64,000 nt of DNA from Agelaius tricolor. Its lineage: Eukaryota > Chordata > Aves > Passeriformes > Icteridae. This document shows positions 1 to 12,900 of this stretch, one piece after another (positions within the stretch are counted from its first letter, which is position 1; each line of letters opens with the position of its first letter). Location: contig JALJCS010000001.1 in assembly GCA_023055355.1 (NCBI GenBank), positions 95,031,381 to 95,095,380 on the forward strand, in the 5' to 3' direction. Under the pieces are notes generated by a model. It was not told where the DNA came from, did not search any database, and was given only the letters and a program-made list of their open reading frames with translations. Both the position numbers and the translations under genes were made by a program.

Positions 1-1777
1 GATAGGAGGCTCTAACTCTCTCATTCCTGTGTTCTGAGTACTCCACAGAAGAGCAGTTTATTCCAATTACCATCTGGCATAGCTGCTTGCTTAGCTTAAG
101 TAGCAGAGCTTCATGTGTGGGCTTGGAGGTTCCCAGGTTCAGGCACTGAGATGCTTTGAGCACAGAATTTTTTACTCTGTTTTAGTTTGGGTCTGTTCAA
201 GGACAAAGGAGAGACATTACTCCCAGCACACTGTGAATCAGACCTTTGTCTAAAGTACAGTATTTCTTGTGAAAAACCTGAACTTCTGTTACTTGAGCAT
301 CCCAGCAGAAGGACATTGAGACTAAAGCACTACTTTACTGTCTTACTTGGATTACCTGCAGAAGGGTGGTACAAGGCTTACTTGGCTGCTAAGCTTTGCA
401 ACGCTCATTGAATGGAAAATGGAGATTTGCAGTGCAGCTGAAAAGCAGAGGCTGTAATATTTCATAGTACCAGGCTGTAATTGAGCCGGGGCAATGAGGA
501 GAAACAAAAACTCAGTTAGCACTCTGCTTTTCCCCACCGATAAATCAGCAGCTGATATTGCCAGTAAATTGCTCAAGTATATGCATATTACAGCAGTGTC
601 CAAAAAGAGCATATAAAAAGAGAATATAGGTACAGCATATGGTAGGAAATACCATATGAATGTAGAAATAGCCCAACAGAAAAAGAAGGACATGTTTTGT
701 GTTAAATTAGCTAAGAGCTAAATCAGATGCTGTTTAATCAGTAAGTGAGCAATCCAACTTAACTCCTTTTTAGTAGGTAATTAATGATGGGAGACTTTTA
801 ATCCTGCAGTTAAGTTCTGCACAATATCTGAAACATGTCTTGATTCTTACCTGGTTTAGATGTATTGCACTCAGGTCATGGTAAACAAAGAAAAAACTTT
901 GAGCAATAAAATTTATTCTTATTCTGATGTTGGTTTAGTGACTTTTCTAAGGATACCTTCCTAATGGGGCCAAACTCCAAGTACGTCTCATCCTTTACCC
1001 TTCAGAAATTCATACATGTAGACCAAACTAAGGCTCGTGGTCACATAAAAAAACATAGGAGAGATCTAGTTCCTTTCCTGCTCTCTCTCACTTGTAACTC
1101 TCTCAGATATAATTCTTGTGAATTAAACTTTTTTTCTCATTTTTCTTAGCAGTACCTTTCCTTTTTAACAGCGATGGTAACCCAGGATTAGGTTAGTACA
1201 AGACAACATGCTTGTACTTCTTACTTGCAGGTGCACCACCAGTTCCTAGTTAAGTTCTACTGGAAGAGCTTAGCTTTCCTAGCACCCCTAGGTAGGTTAC
1301 TGGAAAAATGTTTCAAACTAAAATTACCTCTCAAAGAATCTCTACATTGCAAATCAGCTTCTAAAATTAATTTCCAGAAATGTTGACAAACAAAACCTGA
1401 GAAACAGAGCTTTAGACCAATTAAGTTGTTTTATTTTGTTACTGTTGACTTTATTTTTTTATAAAATAGATTGTTTGAATATATTTTTATGTCAAATAAT
1501 TTTTTAAAGTTTAATTTTTATTATCAAAACAATGAGACATCAAGAATTTGCAAACAAAAGTAAGAGAACATCACTGAGCAATTACATTAAACCAAGCCCT
1601 TGCCTTGAAATGACTACGGGTTTGACTATTTAAAATTTTTAACAGAAAGTCTTCATAAAAAAATTTTCTTGGTGGCTGTACTTTACACATTTTTGTAAGC
1701 ATCCTTTCCCTTGATCTTTCCAAATAAGATGTTACCAACCTACTAGTCAATAGTGAAGTTTAAAAGCAGAAAAAATA
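1..1777. other. Unique AT-rich non-coding DNA
   Basis: No repeat family, RNA gene or convincing exon was recognised. Open frames here are short, start at arbitrary methionines and have no paired splice signals. Around 1430-1530 the sequence becomes very T/A rich. Probably intergenic or intronic. Confidence 0.6.
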
Positions 1778-2572
1778 TCACAGAATTACATATATTCACA
1801 GAATATGCTGAGTTGGAAGGATCCCACAATCATCAAGTCCAAATCCTGGCCCTGCACAGCACCATCCCCAAGAATGATCCCCAAATGGCACATCCCCATG
1901 TCCCTGAGAGCATTGTCCAAATGCTTCTTCAACTCTCTCGGGCTTGGTGCTGTGACCTCTTCCCTGGGGGGAGTCTGTTCCAGTGCCCAACCACCATCTG
2001 GGTGAAGAACCTTTCTCTAATATCCAACCTAAACCTCCCTGACACAGCTTCAGGCCATTCCCTTGGATCCTGTCACTGTCACCACAGAGCAGAGATCAGT
2101 GCCTGCCCCTCCTCTTCCCCTCACAAGGAAGCTGTAACTGCAGTGAGGTCTCCCCTCAGTCTCCTCCAGGCTGAACAGACCCAGTGCCCTCAGCTGCTCC
2201 TCACACAGCTTCCCCTCAAGGCCCTTCCCCATCTTTGTTGGCCTCCTTGGACACTCTCTAATAGTTTCATGTCTTTCTGACATTGTGGTGCCCAGAACTG
2301 CCCCCAGCACTCGAGGTGAGGCTGCCCCAGTGCAGAGCACAGCAGGACAATCCCCTCCCTTGCCCAGCTGGTGATGCTGTGCCCGATGTCCCCCAGGACA
2401 GGGTTGGCTCTCCTGGCTGCCAGGGCACTGCTGGCTCATGTTCAATTTTCTACTGACTAAGACCTCCAAGTCCCTTTCCATGGCACTGCTTTCCAGCACC
2501 TCATTCCCTGTCCGTCTGTACATCCAAGGTTGCCCATCCCAGGGGGAGAATTCAGCACTTTCCCTTGTTCAT
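1778..2572 (-). mobile_element. CR1 LINE, 5'-truncated copy, minus strand
   Basis: This is the 3' part of a Chicken Repeat 1 non-LTR retrotransposon, inserted in reverse. On the minus strand it encodes decayed remains of the C-terminal end of ORF2 (reverse-transcriptase protein). The stretch DLEVLVSRKLNMSQQC matches the usual CR1 'DLGVLVD.KLNMSQQC' motif, followed by an ATKM/LCEE.LR.LGLFSLE region and the SDR.GNGLKLCQGRFRL-type block, broken by frameshifts. The 3' end lies at the low-coordinate side, where ATTCTGTGA-like repeats (reverse complement around 1778-1807) form the characteristic CR1 tail. The 5' truncation near 2572 is typical of LINE insertion. No function remains. It belongs to the same subfamily as the copy at 4040-4430, with which it shares a stretch of about 54 identical bases. 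Confidence 0.9.
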
Positions 2573-2704
2573 TCTGGATTATAGTGTTATACTCAAAAAA
2601 GGCATTGCATAACCAGTACACGCCATAAATAATGGAAACCTAAGACAGAGGGTGAGGCTGGCTGGGAAGAGGCAGTGTCCATCTGTACATGCTGGTGTGG
2701 GCAA

Positions 2705-2902
2705 GGAACTAATGCACAGAGAGATTAAGGGCATTGTTCAGCAAAACCCTTAAGCACGTGTATGAGTAATCCCACTGCTGCTCAGGATGGCATTACTGCC
2801 AAAAGGAAAGTCTACAGCCCTTTGTGTCAATTCAGGGCCCTGCTGACCTTTCCAAGGTCACGAAGTAAATCTGAGATAATTCCAGGATTTGGACTCAAGC
2901 AT
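2705..2902 (+). repeat. Possible ancient MIR-like SINE relic
   Basis: At 2842-2900 the sequence (CCAAGGTCACGAAGTAA ... GGATTTGGACTCAAG) resembles the 3' half of the MIR SINE core (CCAAGGTCACACAGCTAGTAA ... GGATTTGAACCCAGG). A shorter match to the preceding MIR block (GCACAGAGAGATTAAG) occurs at 2714-2729, with about 110 unrelated bases between. The order and strand agree with an interrupted MIR. Old MIR copies do occur in bird genomes, but the match is by eye and could be chance. Confidence 0.35.
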
Positions 2903-2988
2903 CTTGTTTTCTACCAGCAGGTCTTGAAAAGAAACCCAGTCTCTACTTTTCAGTTTAGGTTTATCCCCATTTGTTGTGGTTTTGTTTA

Positions 2989-3044
2989 GAGATAGATAGA
3001 TACATAGATAGATAGATAGATACATACATACATACATACATACA
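2989..3044. repeat. Tetranucleotide microsatellite (GATA)n/(CATA)n
   Basis: A run of imperfect GATA repeats passes into CATA (TACA) repeats, about 14 units in all. It is likely length-polymorphic. Confidence 0.95.
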
Positions 3045-4039
3045 CATTCAGGAAATCAAACAAGTAATTACAAACTTCAGTCTCCAATCCAATATATCTA
3101 AAATCTAACTGGCATGAATTTATTAAATAGGTGGAAAAAATTAACAAGAAATTGTATAATCATAAACATGAAGAAAAAAAATGTGTAGGAACATAAGTAT
3201 GCACACTGTTTCATAAAATTGCCATGGCCCACTTTCTGTGAGATCACCATATAAGCAAGTCTTCAGTAGAAATGGAAAAATTTTATATGTATACATATAC
3301 ATAAAAACAAGACTTTTCTGAATAAAGTTGAGAAGCTTCTTTCAGGAGAAGAGAATGTCAGAGTAACGTATCTTACAGGTACAGCCCCCAGCAGAGAATC
3401 ATCAGGTTCTACAGGCCTGTTTTATAGGAAACAACATGTCACAAAATCAGGCTTTGATACTGTGAAATGGACTTTGTTGTTAGGAAGTGATTGCTTAATT
3501 TTTACATTGAGCAAAGAAAATTATAGAGTTTAAACTGAATTTCATTAAGTTATCGTTCCTAACTTTGTCGTTTTCTGATGAAGATACATTGCAATGCCTT
3601 CACCTTGGTTGCATCTGCATTTTCCATTAACAAGCCCATGCAAATTTAGAAAGGACTTTTATGCATTCAGCCTTCCTGAACTTTTAAGAGCTTTTAAGAC
3701 AGGAGTCTAAAAAATTACCATTGTCCCAAGTAATGGAGTCCCATGTACTGTACCAAGACAATTTGATCACGACAGCTAGAGGACAAGTACCAATTTAGAT
3801 GAAGTCATGTAAAAGTGTTCTTTTTTCTTCTCTCATCTCACCTGTTTCAGACAAGAGAAGTTGCATAGGAGGTGAAGTTTTTCCTAATCCCTTGTCACAA
3901 CTCTCAAACCAAAGTTTAGATGAAGTGATAAAGAGAATGATAAAGAGAATATCAAATGAAGTGATAAAGAGATTTGTGATAGATAGAGATTTGGTCATGA
4001 AGTGGAACTTGTTCAGTTTCATTGCTAGGCTGACAATGA
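3045..4039. other. Unique AT-rich DNA with a short internal repeat
   Basis: No gene recognised. At 3919-3972 a 17-base unit (ATGAAGTGATAAAGAGA) occurs twice with a related partial copy between, directly upstream of the CR1 copy. An open frame continues from here into that CR1 but has no independent support. Confidence 0.55.
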
Positions 4040-4430
4040 AGGAGAAAAAACTGAGAACTGGAAATATGTTCAGCCTGGAGAAGAGGAGACTGAGCTACAA
4101 CTTCCTTGTGAGGGGAAGAGGAGGGGCAGGCACTGATCTCTGCTCTGTGGTGACCAATGACAGGGCCCAAGGGAATGGCCTGAAGCTGTGTCAGGGAAGG
4201 TTTAGGTTGGTCGTTACTAAAAGGTTTTTCACCCAGAGGGTGGCTGAGAACTGGAACAGGCTCCCCACAGAAGGGGTCACAGCACTAAGCCTGAGAGAGT
4301 TGAAGAAGCATTTGGACAATGCTCTAAGGCACATGGTGTGAGTCTTGGGAATGTTCTGTGAAGGGCTAAAAGCATGATAATCCTTGTGGATCCCTTCTTA
4401 CTGAGCATATTCTGTGATTCTCTGTTTCTG
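4040..4430 (+). mobile_element. CR1 LINE 3' end, plus strand
   Basis: A 5'-truncated CR1 copy in sense orientation. The translated remnant still reads as the last part of CR1 ORF2: FSLEKRRL at the start, GNGLKLCQGRFRL in the middle and a WNRLP ... LRELKKHLD..LRHMV ending, which is the usual CR1 C-terminal sequence. It is followed by the 3' UTR and the ATTCTGTGATTCT tail near 4409-4430. It is too short to be functional. Its nearest relative here is the reversed copy at 1778-2572, and the two form a long inverted repeat about 1.5 kb apart. Confidence 0.92.
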
Positions 4431-5407
4431 AGAACCAGTTACATAGACAATGTTACCAAAACAAACCAAGAACCATGAAAAGGATGTGACTCTGTAATTT
4501 GCCACAGCTTTACTTAACATAGTTCCATGTCTCCAAGTTTCATGTCTCCAGTAACGTGAGCAAAAAAAAGAAAAAAAAATCCTCCTTCAGGATATGAAGA
4601 CTGTCAACAGCATTGAATGAGCGATTTAGAGAGCCCCATAGGCACAGTGCAGACAGCAGGCTGCAGAGAAACCCTTCACCAGCAAATATTGCACATAGTG
4701 GTAAAAACTCTCAATTTGACTTACTCAAATAGCAAGGCTTCCAATTAGGCTTGCTTAAGAGTTCCTTCAAATCATGTGATTACTCCATTTGGGAGTCTGC
4801 CACCGAGCTTCATTTGTTTATGCATGCATTATAGAATTATTATTGACCCTTATGCACTTCAGTTGACACCACCCATTCCTAATGATTTCAGGGACTTTCC
4901 ACTGCAACACCTTGCTTACTAATACTTTTAAGCTTGCAAAACTAAATTAGCAGAATTTTTTTCAGTCCAGATGTTTGCCTGAGATCACACTTTAATGGAG
5001 AAATTCCAGAATATTTCATCTAGGAATACATCCAGAAAAAAAAAAAAAAAGTTAAAAGCTTTTATCCTTTCTTACAGAAGTTCTGTTAGCCTCTGACTCT
5101 GCAAAAAGACCATGACATTTTTCAGGGCTGAACTTTTTTAGCAAGAATATGCCTTTTGCCACTCTGCTGAAAATCACTCCACATGCCTTCAGTCAATACC
5201 TCTGCCAAGTCAGGGTTTGCGTAGTAAGTCCAATAGAAATGTGCCAACTTTTCTGAGGTTTAAAAGCAAAAGTTTCTGAAGATGTGTCTTAACTAAGAGT
5301 GCTTGAAAGATCCCTGGAGCTAGAAAAAACTAGATCCTCTGCATTCAGACAAAGAAGACATTTCACTTTCTTTGTGAATCAACAAATTCACATCAAAGAG
5401 AGATGGA
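4431..5407. other. Unique non-coding DNA
   Basis: No gene or repeat family recognised. A 15-base A run lies at 5036-5050. Confidence 0.5.
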
Positions 5408-5462
5408 ACATCTCATCCAAACAGAAACATCTCATCCAAACAGAACATTTCATCCAAACAGA
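5408..5462. repeat. Short tandem repeat, 17-19 bp unit x3
   Basis: The unit ACATCTCATCCAAACAGAA occurs three times, the third copy slightly changed and shorter. It is a minisatellite-like local duplication with no sign of function. Confidence 0.85.
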
Positions 5463-5598
5463 AAAAATCCCTGAATTTTGGTAAAACAGGAGTGAAAAGA
5501 GTTAACAACTTTTACTTCAACACTACTTCCCTTCTTCCTAGGTGTTCAGTTTTCTGCAGGATACCTACTCTGAATTTTTAATTTAGTTGGAAAGACAT

Positions 5599-5840
5599 GG
5601 GTTGCCATTGATCATCAGCTTAATCAATTCATACAATCTGAACATCAGCTTGCGGTACTGTCAGAATTTTGTGAAGCTCTATTAAATTAATAATGCACTT
5701 ATTTAGAAAATATAGAAAATAGGTTGCTATTGATCATCAGCTTAATCAATTCCTACAATCTGAACATCAGCTTGCAATACTGTCAGGATTTTGTAAAGCT
5801 CTATTCAATTAATAATACACTTATTCAGAAAATATGGATA
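5599..5840. repeat. 123-bp tandem duplication, two copies
   Basis: Copy one (5599-5721) and copy two (5722-5840) align without large gaps. Both begin GGTTGCYATTGATCATCAGC and end ...CACTTATTYAGAAAATAT. About ten substitutions separate them, so this is a moderately old local duplication. No reading frame runs through it. Confidence 0.92.
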
Positions 5841-6887
5841 CTGTGCAGCAGCAACCATCAGTCCCTGTAGCTTTTCTTCTTGGCATAGTCTTTTTCCTTT
5901 TCCAAATGAAAATTCTTCTGTTTACAGAAGTAGATTTCTAGCATATCATAAATAAACATATTTAAATCCTACCATCATCCGAGCAGCAGCTGCTCCTAAG
6001 AAGGCATGGGCTGTGGGATTTGAGTGCAAATCCAATTTAGTTCAGTCTCCAGTGGCCACTGCTCATAAACCTGAGCATAATTTGTTGCAATTGGCAACTT
6101 TTACAGAAAGAAACTTGCAAGTTCCCCAGTACTATAAAGTATACATCTGCCATCAAAGTCTGCTTTCTGCAGGGGTGGAGGGTGAAGGAAACAAGCACCA
6201 AATAGAGTTTCCCAGTTTCTTCTTTGGGATCCAGGCATAATATATTATCTTTATTGAAGTTTACTGGGAGACATGAGCAATAGGAAAACCACTGGTTTGA
6301 TGTCTGGCACCACATTATTTAGGTTTTGCTTGAGAGGAAGATTTAAAATAAAAACTCAATTGCTGTGTTATTGAATAAATTAGGATGGCTGAATATATCT
6401 GGAGAGGTGTTTGATGTACACTTGGAAACATCTATCCAATGTAAAATAGGGAAGGAGAGGTTTTTTCCACAAAACCAAATAATTTACAGAACTGTCTTAT
6501 TCCAAAGATGCTGGTAACCCAACTCAGCTATAGGTGATACTATAACAGGTGCACAAAGGCAACACAAGTGCATTGTAGTAAGTAAAATGAGCTGGTGATC
6601 ATCTGATGCTGAGGCCAATTGACACAGCAGAGCTGGTACCCTGCAACTAAACCTTTCTCCAACCCAGCACATGGTGGCTTTATGTACATGAAAAATTAAA
6701 AGCACTACACTACTCCCCAAGAAATGCCTAGATATCCTTTGTGAAGATATTAGAAAGCAAAAGACAAACCCAAACCATGGGGCACACTGACACATCATCT
6801 GGATGGAGAATTTAATATCTACCTTGTAATCTTAGTATAAAAAAAAGCAAAAATCCCCAGCCAGGATTTGGGTTGCTGAATAGTCTG
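5841..6887. other. Unique non-coding DNA
   Basis: No gene, repeat family or clear regulatory site recognised between the 123-bp duplication and the short repeat at 6888. Open frames on both strands overlap one another and lack splice context. Confidence 0.5.
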
Positions 6888-6944
6888 TATCTTTAATATT
6901 GTGGTGCAATATCTTTAATATTGTGGTGCAGTATCTTTAATATT
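6888..6944. repeat. 22-bp tandem repeat, 2.6 copies
   Basis: TATCTTTAATATTGTGGTGCA(A/G) is repeated twice, followed by a partial third unit (TATCTTTAATATT). Confidence 0.92.
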
Positions 6945-9900
6945 TTCTAGTGCCAGAGCTAGCCTTCTTCCATCAGGCACCAGATTAAGTTCTCAGCAGT
7001 TACTCCCCAATGAGACAAGTACTTTAAATGACAAGAGGAACTCGGGTAATCAAGATGGGTCTTGATGCTTCAAGATATGGTTCACTGTCCACCTCTGTTT
7101 TTTGAAGCCTTAGTGTCAGGAAGCCCTTCCAAACTTATTACTCCCAAAGGAGTTCTCCAGAATAATTTCCAGAGGAATAAACCAACAAGAAAATTTTCTA
7201 GTCTGTGTCATGGCTCCTTCCCAAAGAGCATAATAAAAGTAACTACAAGAGTGCACATCAGTTATGATCAGTTAGCTCAGATGTAGCAATGTCTAACACA
7301 ACCTTTCCATGCACAAACATGACTCCATGCAGTACTTCCCCAGCAAAGGTCTCTGCTAGACAGCTGTCTCTGTACCACTTCCCATTTCGTGGTGTAGATT
7401 CTCCCTGGAGGTGGCAACATAAGTACTGCTTCCTTGCTGGCACTGGCAGGGGTACAGGGAAAAAAAAAACTCTGAAAGTCATTGAGGTTTACAGTATTTT
7501 TCTACCCATGTAGAAGGCAATTTCAGCATTTGCTGATTGATTTTCAGGCAATTACAGCAAGTAGCTTTGACCACTGAAATCAGGAGTGCAAGGACACAGG
7601 ACTAAGGATGAGCATTGCAGAGAAAGTGGAAAAAGACTTTGCATGGGAGCGATAACACAGTCCCCTGCTGGGTAAGCTTCTTTATTCCCTTATCTAAGTT
7701 CAACTGCAATGTGACTGAAAGCAGGCCTGTTCTCTGCAGGCACGGCTTCAGCTCCAGCCTGCCTCTTGTGTGATCTGCCCTGTATCTGAGAACATTTCAT
7801 TCTCCCACACTATCCATGTGTACCCATTTGCCACAGATTCCTGCTTTGAGAATCTTGCCGGTAGCACTGGCCTCGATAAAAAATCTCTAAGAAATATTTT
7901 TGTTCTTTATTGGTTTTGATGAATGCTTAAAAAACATTGTTTATACATTTTTTTCCAGATAAAGCTTTTACAGGTTGGGGCTAACAGCTTGCAGTCTTGA
8001 CATTCAAGCTATATAAAGAAAAATGTGAGTTATATGCTAGCATACATTTTATTGTGAAATATAGCTATACCACCTTTTTTCACAAATTCTGTCTTGTCTG
8101 TTTGAAAAGAAAGCACACAATGGGCAAGGTAATTTTCAGGTTTCTTATCAGCCTCTAACTACTCTCCAAACATTCACACAGTTGGTGAGAAATGTTATCT
8201 TTGGAACTGCCAGAAGTATCAGCTTAAAAGGCTTTGGTCTGTTTTGCTACAACTCTTCTTCATAAGATATTCAGGGAAGTAAACCAAATTTTACTTTCAC
8301 TTAAAGCAACTGGCATGATCCACAGTGAGCATTGATATAGTGTTAAAAATGTTTTAAAAGCAATTTTGGAAGCACTTTTCTTTATTTTCTGATGTCTGTT
8401 ATAAAGATCTTGGAGATTTTCCAGAAATTTGTCTCTTGCCATCTAAGAAAAGGGATGCCATGGAGAGCAGACAAAAATTATGTCCTTTTAATATATATTG
8501 ACCTATTGTAGACAAAATCCACTGCTATTTATTTGAGATATTTACTTCTCATTTATTTTATTTTATCCACTTTCTCCTCTTATCCTTCATGCTTCAGAGA
8601 ATCATCTATGAAACAATGCTTTGATGTTACCCCAAGGAATTCATATACAGCTGTGCAGAAGCTGCCTTGTAAACATGCCCCCTATAGATGAAAATGTCCA
8701 AACTGGAAGTCCAGCAAGAGAACATAATAAAACTGTTAAAGACTGCTAAGAAACAAAAAAAATTGTGAAATTCATTTCAAAACATGAGAAAGTTTGATAA
8801 AACTTGAAAAATGTGAGTATACATGATTTGACCGTTGTCCTATTAGGCATTCCCAGGAAGTAAAAAAACCCACTGCTTTAGCACTCTTCTAAAACCTCTC
8901 TCTTTCTCTCATCATAGCCTGTAAAACTCCTTCTAAAAATTCACAGTCAACTAAAAGAACAAATCTGTTCTTTCAGGGAGAAACACATTTGAGATTTATC
9001 TAGGAGTGCTTGGCAATGGCATATTTACACTTTATTAGGATATGTATTTGGATAAATTTAGTGTCTGCAGTAGATCATAATATTACAAGCTTTCAAATTT
9101 ATGAGTAATCTAAGGTATTTTAATAGTTAAAATAAAGTTGGTAGTACAAATTAGCTCATGTATTTACACATGGTTTTGTGAGGCTGCTGCTTAAACAGCA
9201 ATACATGGAACTTATTATGTTATGATATTACCAATGAAGAGCTGCAGCTCACATGAAGACTTTAGGAAGGTAAAAGTAGCACCAGCCTTCCAGATAGATT
9301 GAAGACAAAGCATCCTATTCTATACATATCTTTTTCTCTGAATATTACAGTTTAGAAGATATTGAGTTGAATTATCAGTAAGTAAGCAAAAACTAATTAA
9401 GCTGTGTTTCTTAAACTGTGCAAAATGATGATGGATAAATCCTTTCAGGCAAAAATGACAAGTTCTTACTATAAAATTAAATATACACATACTACTATGT
9501 GGAGCATTTTTCTACTGATTAAAGAAGACAATGATAAGGGAGCAAATATTGATAGAATAGATATAAAGGATTTGATTGTTAAGTACTGATACTGGAGGAA
9601 AACACTTTTTCAGCATATGAGTTCATCTTAGCTGAAACTTCTATTTGCTTCAATAGGGGTTAAACGTAAAGTTCACACTTGCAAAAGGCAAAGATTATAG
9701 GAAAATAATTGTAGATCTGAGCAGTCACACTGTGGACAGAAGTTTGCCATAATCAGATGAACCTACTGCAGATTTGTTTACTAATGATATAGCAATGTGA
9801 TGAAATTATTCCTTCTGTCATGAAAGCATATGTCAAGTAGGTTGTCAGCACCCACAAATGGCACATGGAGTTGAAATTGTCTTGGAAGACAATGCAAAAA

Positions 9901-12900
9901 AATAGCTACAAATAATTTATTTCCCTTTTTTGTGTTTGAATTATTTTTCCAAATGATTCGGCATATTGCTTTCTGCTCTGTGAAGTTTGACCTTTAAAAC
10001 TCTGAGCCATGAATATTGCTTGTTTGTAATTTTTTAAAATAAATTTAATCAAGTCTTGATCATTTGCACTTAAATTATCATGTATTATTAGTTCTGTGAA
10101 AATTATTATTTTCATCTGAACAGAAATTGAGGACAAAGTTCTTACCTATAGAACGTGTCTTTTAAATTTTTTTTCTTTGTTTTACTTTCTAGAAAACTCT
10201 TGAATACTGACAGCATAAAGCCTCCTGAATATGTTGGCCAGATGAATGTCCTCCCTAATACTAGGTATTTTTTCCTGCTTGTTATAGGTGGGTATTTAAA
10301 TGATTAATCTTTCTGTTTTCCAGTTTGTGCCTAATCTATTAAAATATTGATCTATGAACTTCAGATTATTTGCTTTAGAGATTATTTGCTTTAGAGTTGC
10401 CTGCAATCCTGAAGAAGAAAATGCTGTCTTGACATTAAGTGCCTCTTCTGTCTTCTCTCTTGTCTGTCTATGAATTCCTTATCAGAAAGGTTTAAGAAAT
10501 TTCAAGTTATATTCAAGCAATGTTCAACCATTTAGTGATAGTTAATAGAATCCATTTTATGCTAACACAATATTAACTCCCTCTCTGCTTAATGATTAAG
10601 TTTTTTAATATTTATAAGCAAGGAAATAAAAAATGTCGTCCATTCAGGACCATCAAAACTTTGACTTCCCTGTGACATCTTGATGTTATTCTCTAGCACT
10701 CATAGGACATAGAGAATAGCACCATAAAATCCTCAACTTCATGTCATGTGCCATTAAGCTATTCACTGGCAGAATCTTCTTTATTCCATACACTTGCTCC
10801 TAAAATAATGCAAGTACTAGAGTAAAGCTGTTTAGTTTTGTGTTAATAATTGTTTTTAACTGCTTATCCATAGGTTTAATTTTCCCCTTCACTAGATGGG
10901 TATATTCCAGTGAATGCACTAGTGTCAAACAAGAACCTGAAAAGAATAAAGTCAAATTTTTTATCCTAAATGGAGAGGCATTTGTATGCATATCATAAGC
11001 ACAGACAGAAGCAAGGGTGAGCTAAATTTGATTAGAAAAAAATCTAGTCTGCTGTAATCGGATCCAGGCAATTATAATATTGAAAAGAAGAGTACAGTGA
11101 AAATAATCAAATTTTTATTCCTTCTCTGCAGCACTGTCACTGGTTTTGGATTCCAGAAGGATTGTTTATCTTTGGTCTCCAAGGTGAACCACAATGCAGC
11201 TGCAGAATCACCTGACAGACATCTTGCAATGCAGCAGCATCAATTGCTGGTCTGTTAAATGAGATGTTGTTTTACAGTAATGGAAAGAGGCTCAAAGTAA
11301 AATAAAACAACACTACAGAGAGGAATAAAGACACGTTGAAGAGTTTCTTTGAATACACAATGGTTGTGGCCATCTGATAATAAACAAAAAAGTCTTCCAA
11401 CCACAAAATTGAAACGAGTGGGTTTTGGTAGAATACTGATCAGCAGAGAAGAAAAATCTTATAATTACATCAACAGATTTCCTAACACTGCATTACATAT
11501 TAATTTAAACTACTATTGCTTGTATTAAGGACTTCAACTCATCACTAAGTCTCCTGGCAAGAAATCTCTCCTGTTTTCAGAAAGGCATGTTCACATCTTT
11601 CCCAACAATGTGCAATGAATACAAGCTGAAGATGATAAAGATTTTTTTGTTGTTTTTCTCCATCATACAGTCTCTTCTTTTGCAAGACATTATTACCAAG
11701 ACATAATTGAAAGACATAATTCAATTTACCTGGAGATCCAAAGATTGAGGTTTCATTTAAATGATACACAGGCAGAATGTCTTTTGAATCTAGATGCTTA
11801 TGATGTGACTCTCCTGGGTCTGAGTTTCCCCTGCCTTGTCAGCACTTCAATGCAGGCTCACATTGAGCACACTCCCTGGCTTCAGGAGGTTGCACCCTCC
11901 ATACTCTGAGAGCCTGCATCAATTGGTAAACCCCTGTCTCTTCAGGAGAGACTGCATTTTGTGGCTTAGCCATACTCTTCTATAAAAAGGGAAGCCATTA
12001 ATAAGATAAAGAAGCTTCTTGAGGAAAACAAATTGTGACACCCAAGTTAAGAAAAGTTGAGACATTTGATAGAATGGGACAGGCAATAGGGAAGAATTCT
12101 CCCAGGAACGGGAAGTAGCAAGTAATGTTGAAAATAACAGTGATCTACCTTTCTTTTTTTTTTACTTTACTTCTTTTATTATTACTTTTTAACTGCAATA
12201 AGAAGGTAATGCATAATTATCATGGACTGAGAAAGTGTGATCAGTAGTTATAGTGAGACTCACTATTTTTAAGATTATCTTGGAGGTGAAAAGTTAAACA
12301 AGAGCAACAAAATGTTCTTTACCAAGAAAACTTTCTTGACGAAAGATTTTATGTCAGAAGAATTGTCAGATTCTCTCATTGCAGTCATCATATTCATTGC
12401 TTTCAAAGATCAAATATTTTTCATAATCATGAACATTTGAAAGCTTTTCACCTTTCACCGATGATTTCTGCTGCTCATGAATACTTCTGGATATGTCCTT
12501 GCCCCTCAGATGTCTTTTATGTTTCTAATGACAGTCAGATATCTGTCTTCCTTCTGATCTGACATAGCATTTTTCTTCCACAATGTTACTAGATATTTAT
12601 TTCCTATACCTGTATTTAATATACTGATTTACTTTTCTCCTGGAATAAAGACATTTTAGGAAGAACAATCAGGCAGTCATAAATTTTGCTTCTAGTTTGC
12701 TCATTTGTATTTTCATTTGACAATGTGAGTTTGCTATTTGTTAGGAAGTAAGAACAGACATTGAAAAAGAAGGTTCTTGTAGCACCTGAGAGTACCTGCT
12801 AATTACTTTGCTTCTTGGGATCCTATTTCTTAATCAGAACATTTGCACTCTCTCTACCCCTCCTATGTGGTGGGGGGATTTTTTTTTTAATAGAATTCTT

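Noticed and set aside
1753..2280. 175-codon plus-strand frame
   Set aside because: It is the antisense reading of the reversed CR1 copy. The meaningful remnant is on the minus strand.
3799..4341. 180-codon plus-strand frame as a possible host gene
   Set aside because: Its second half is the CR1 ORF2 C-terminus and its first part is unrelated flanking DNA with a short repeat. There is no host protein.
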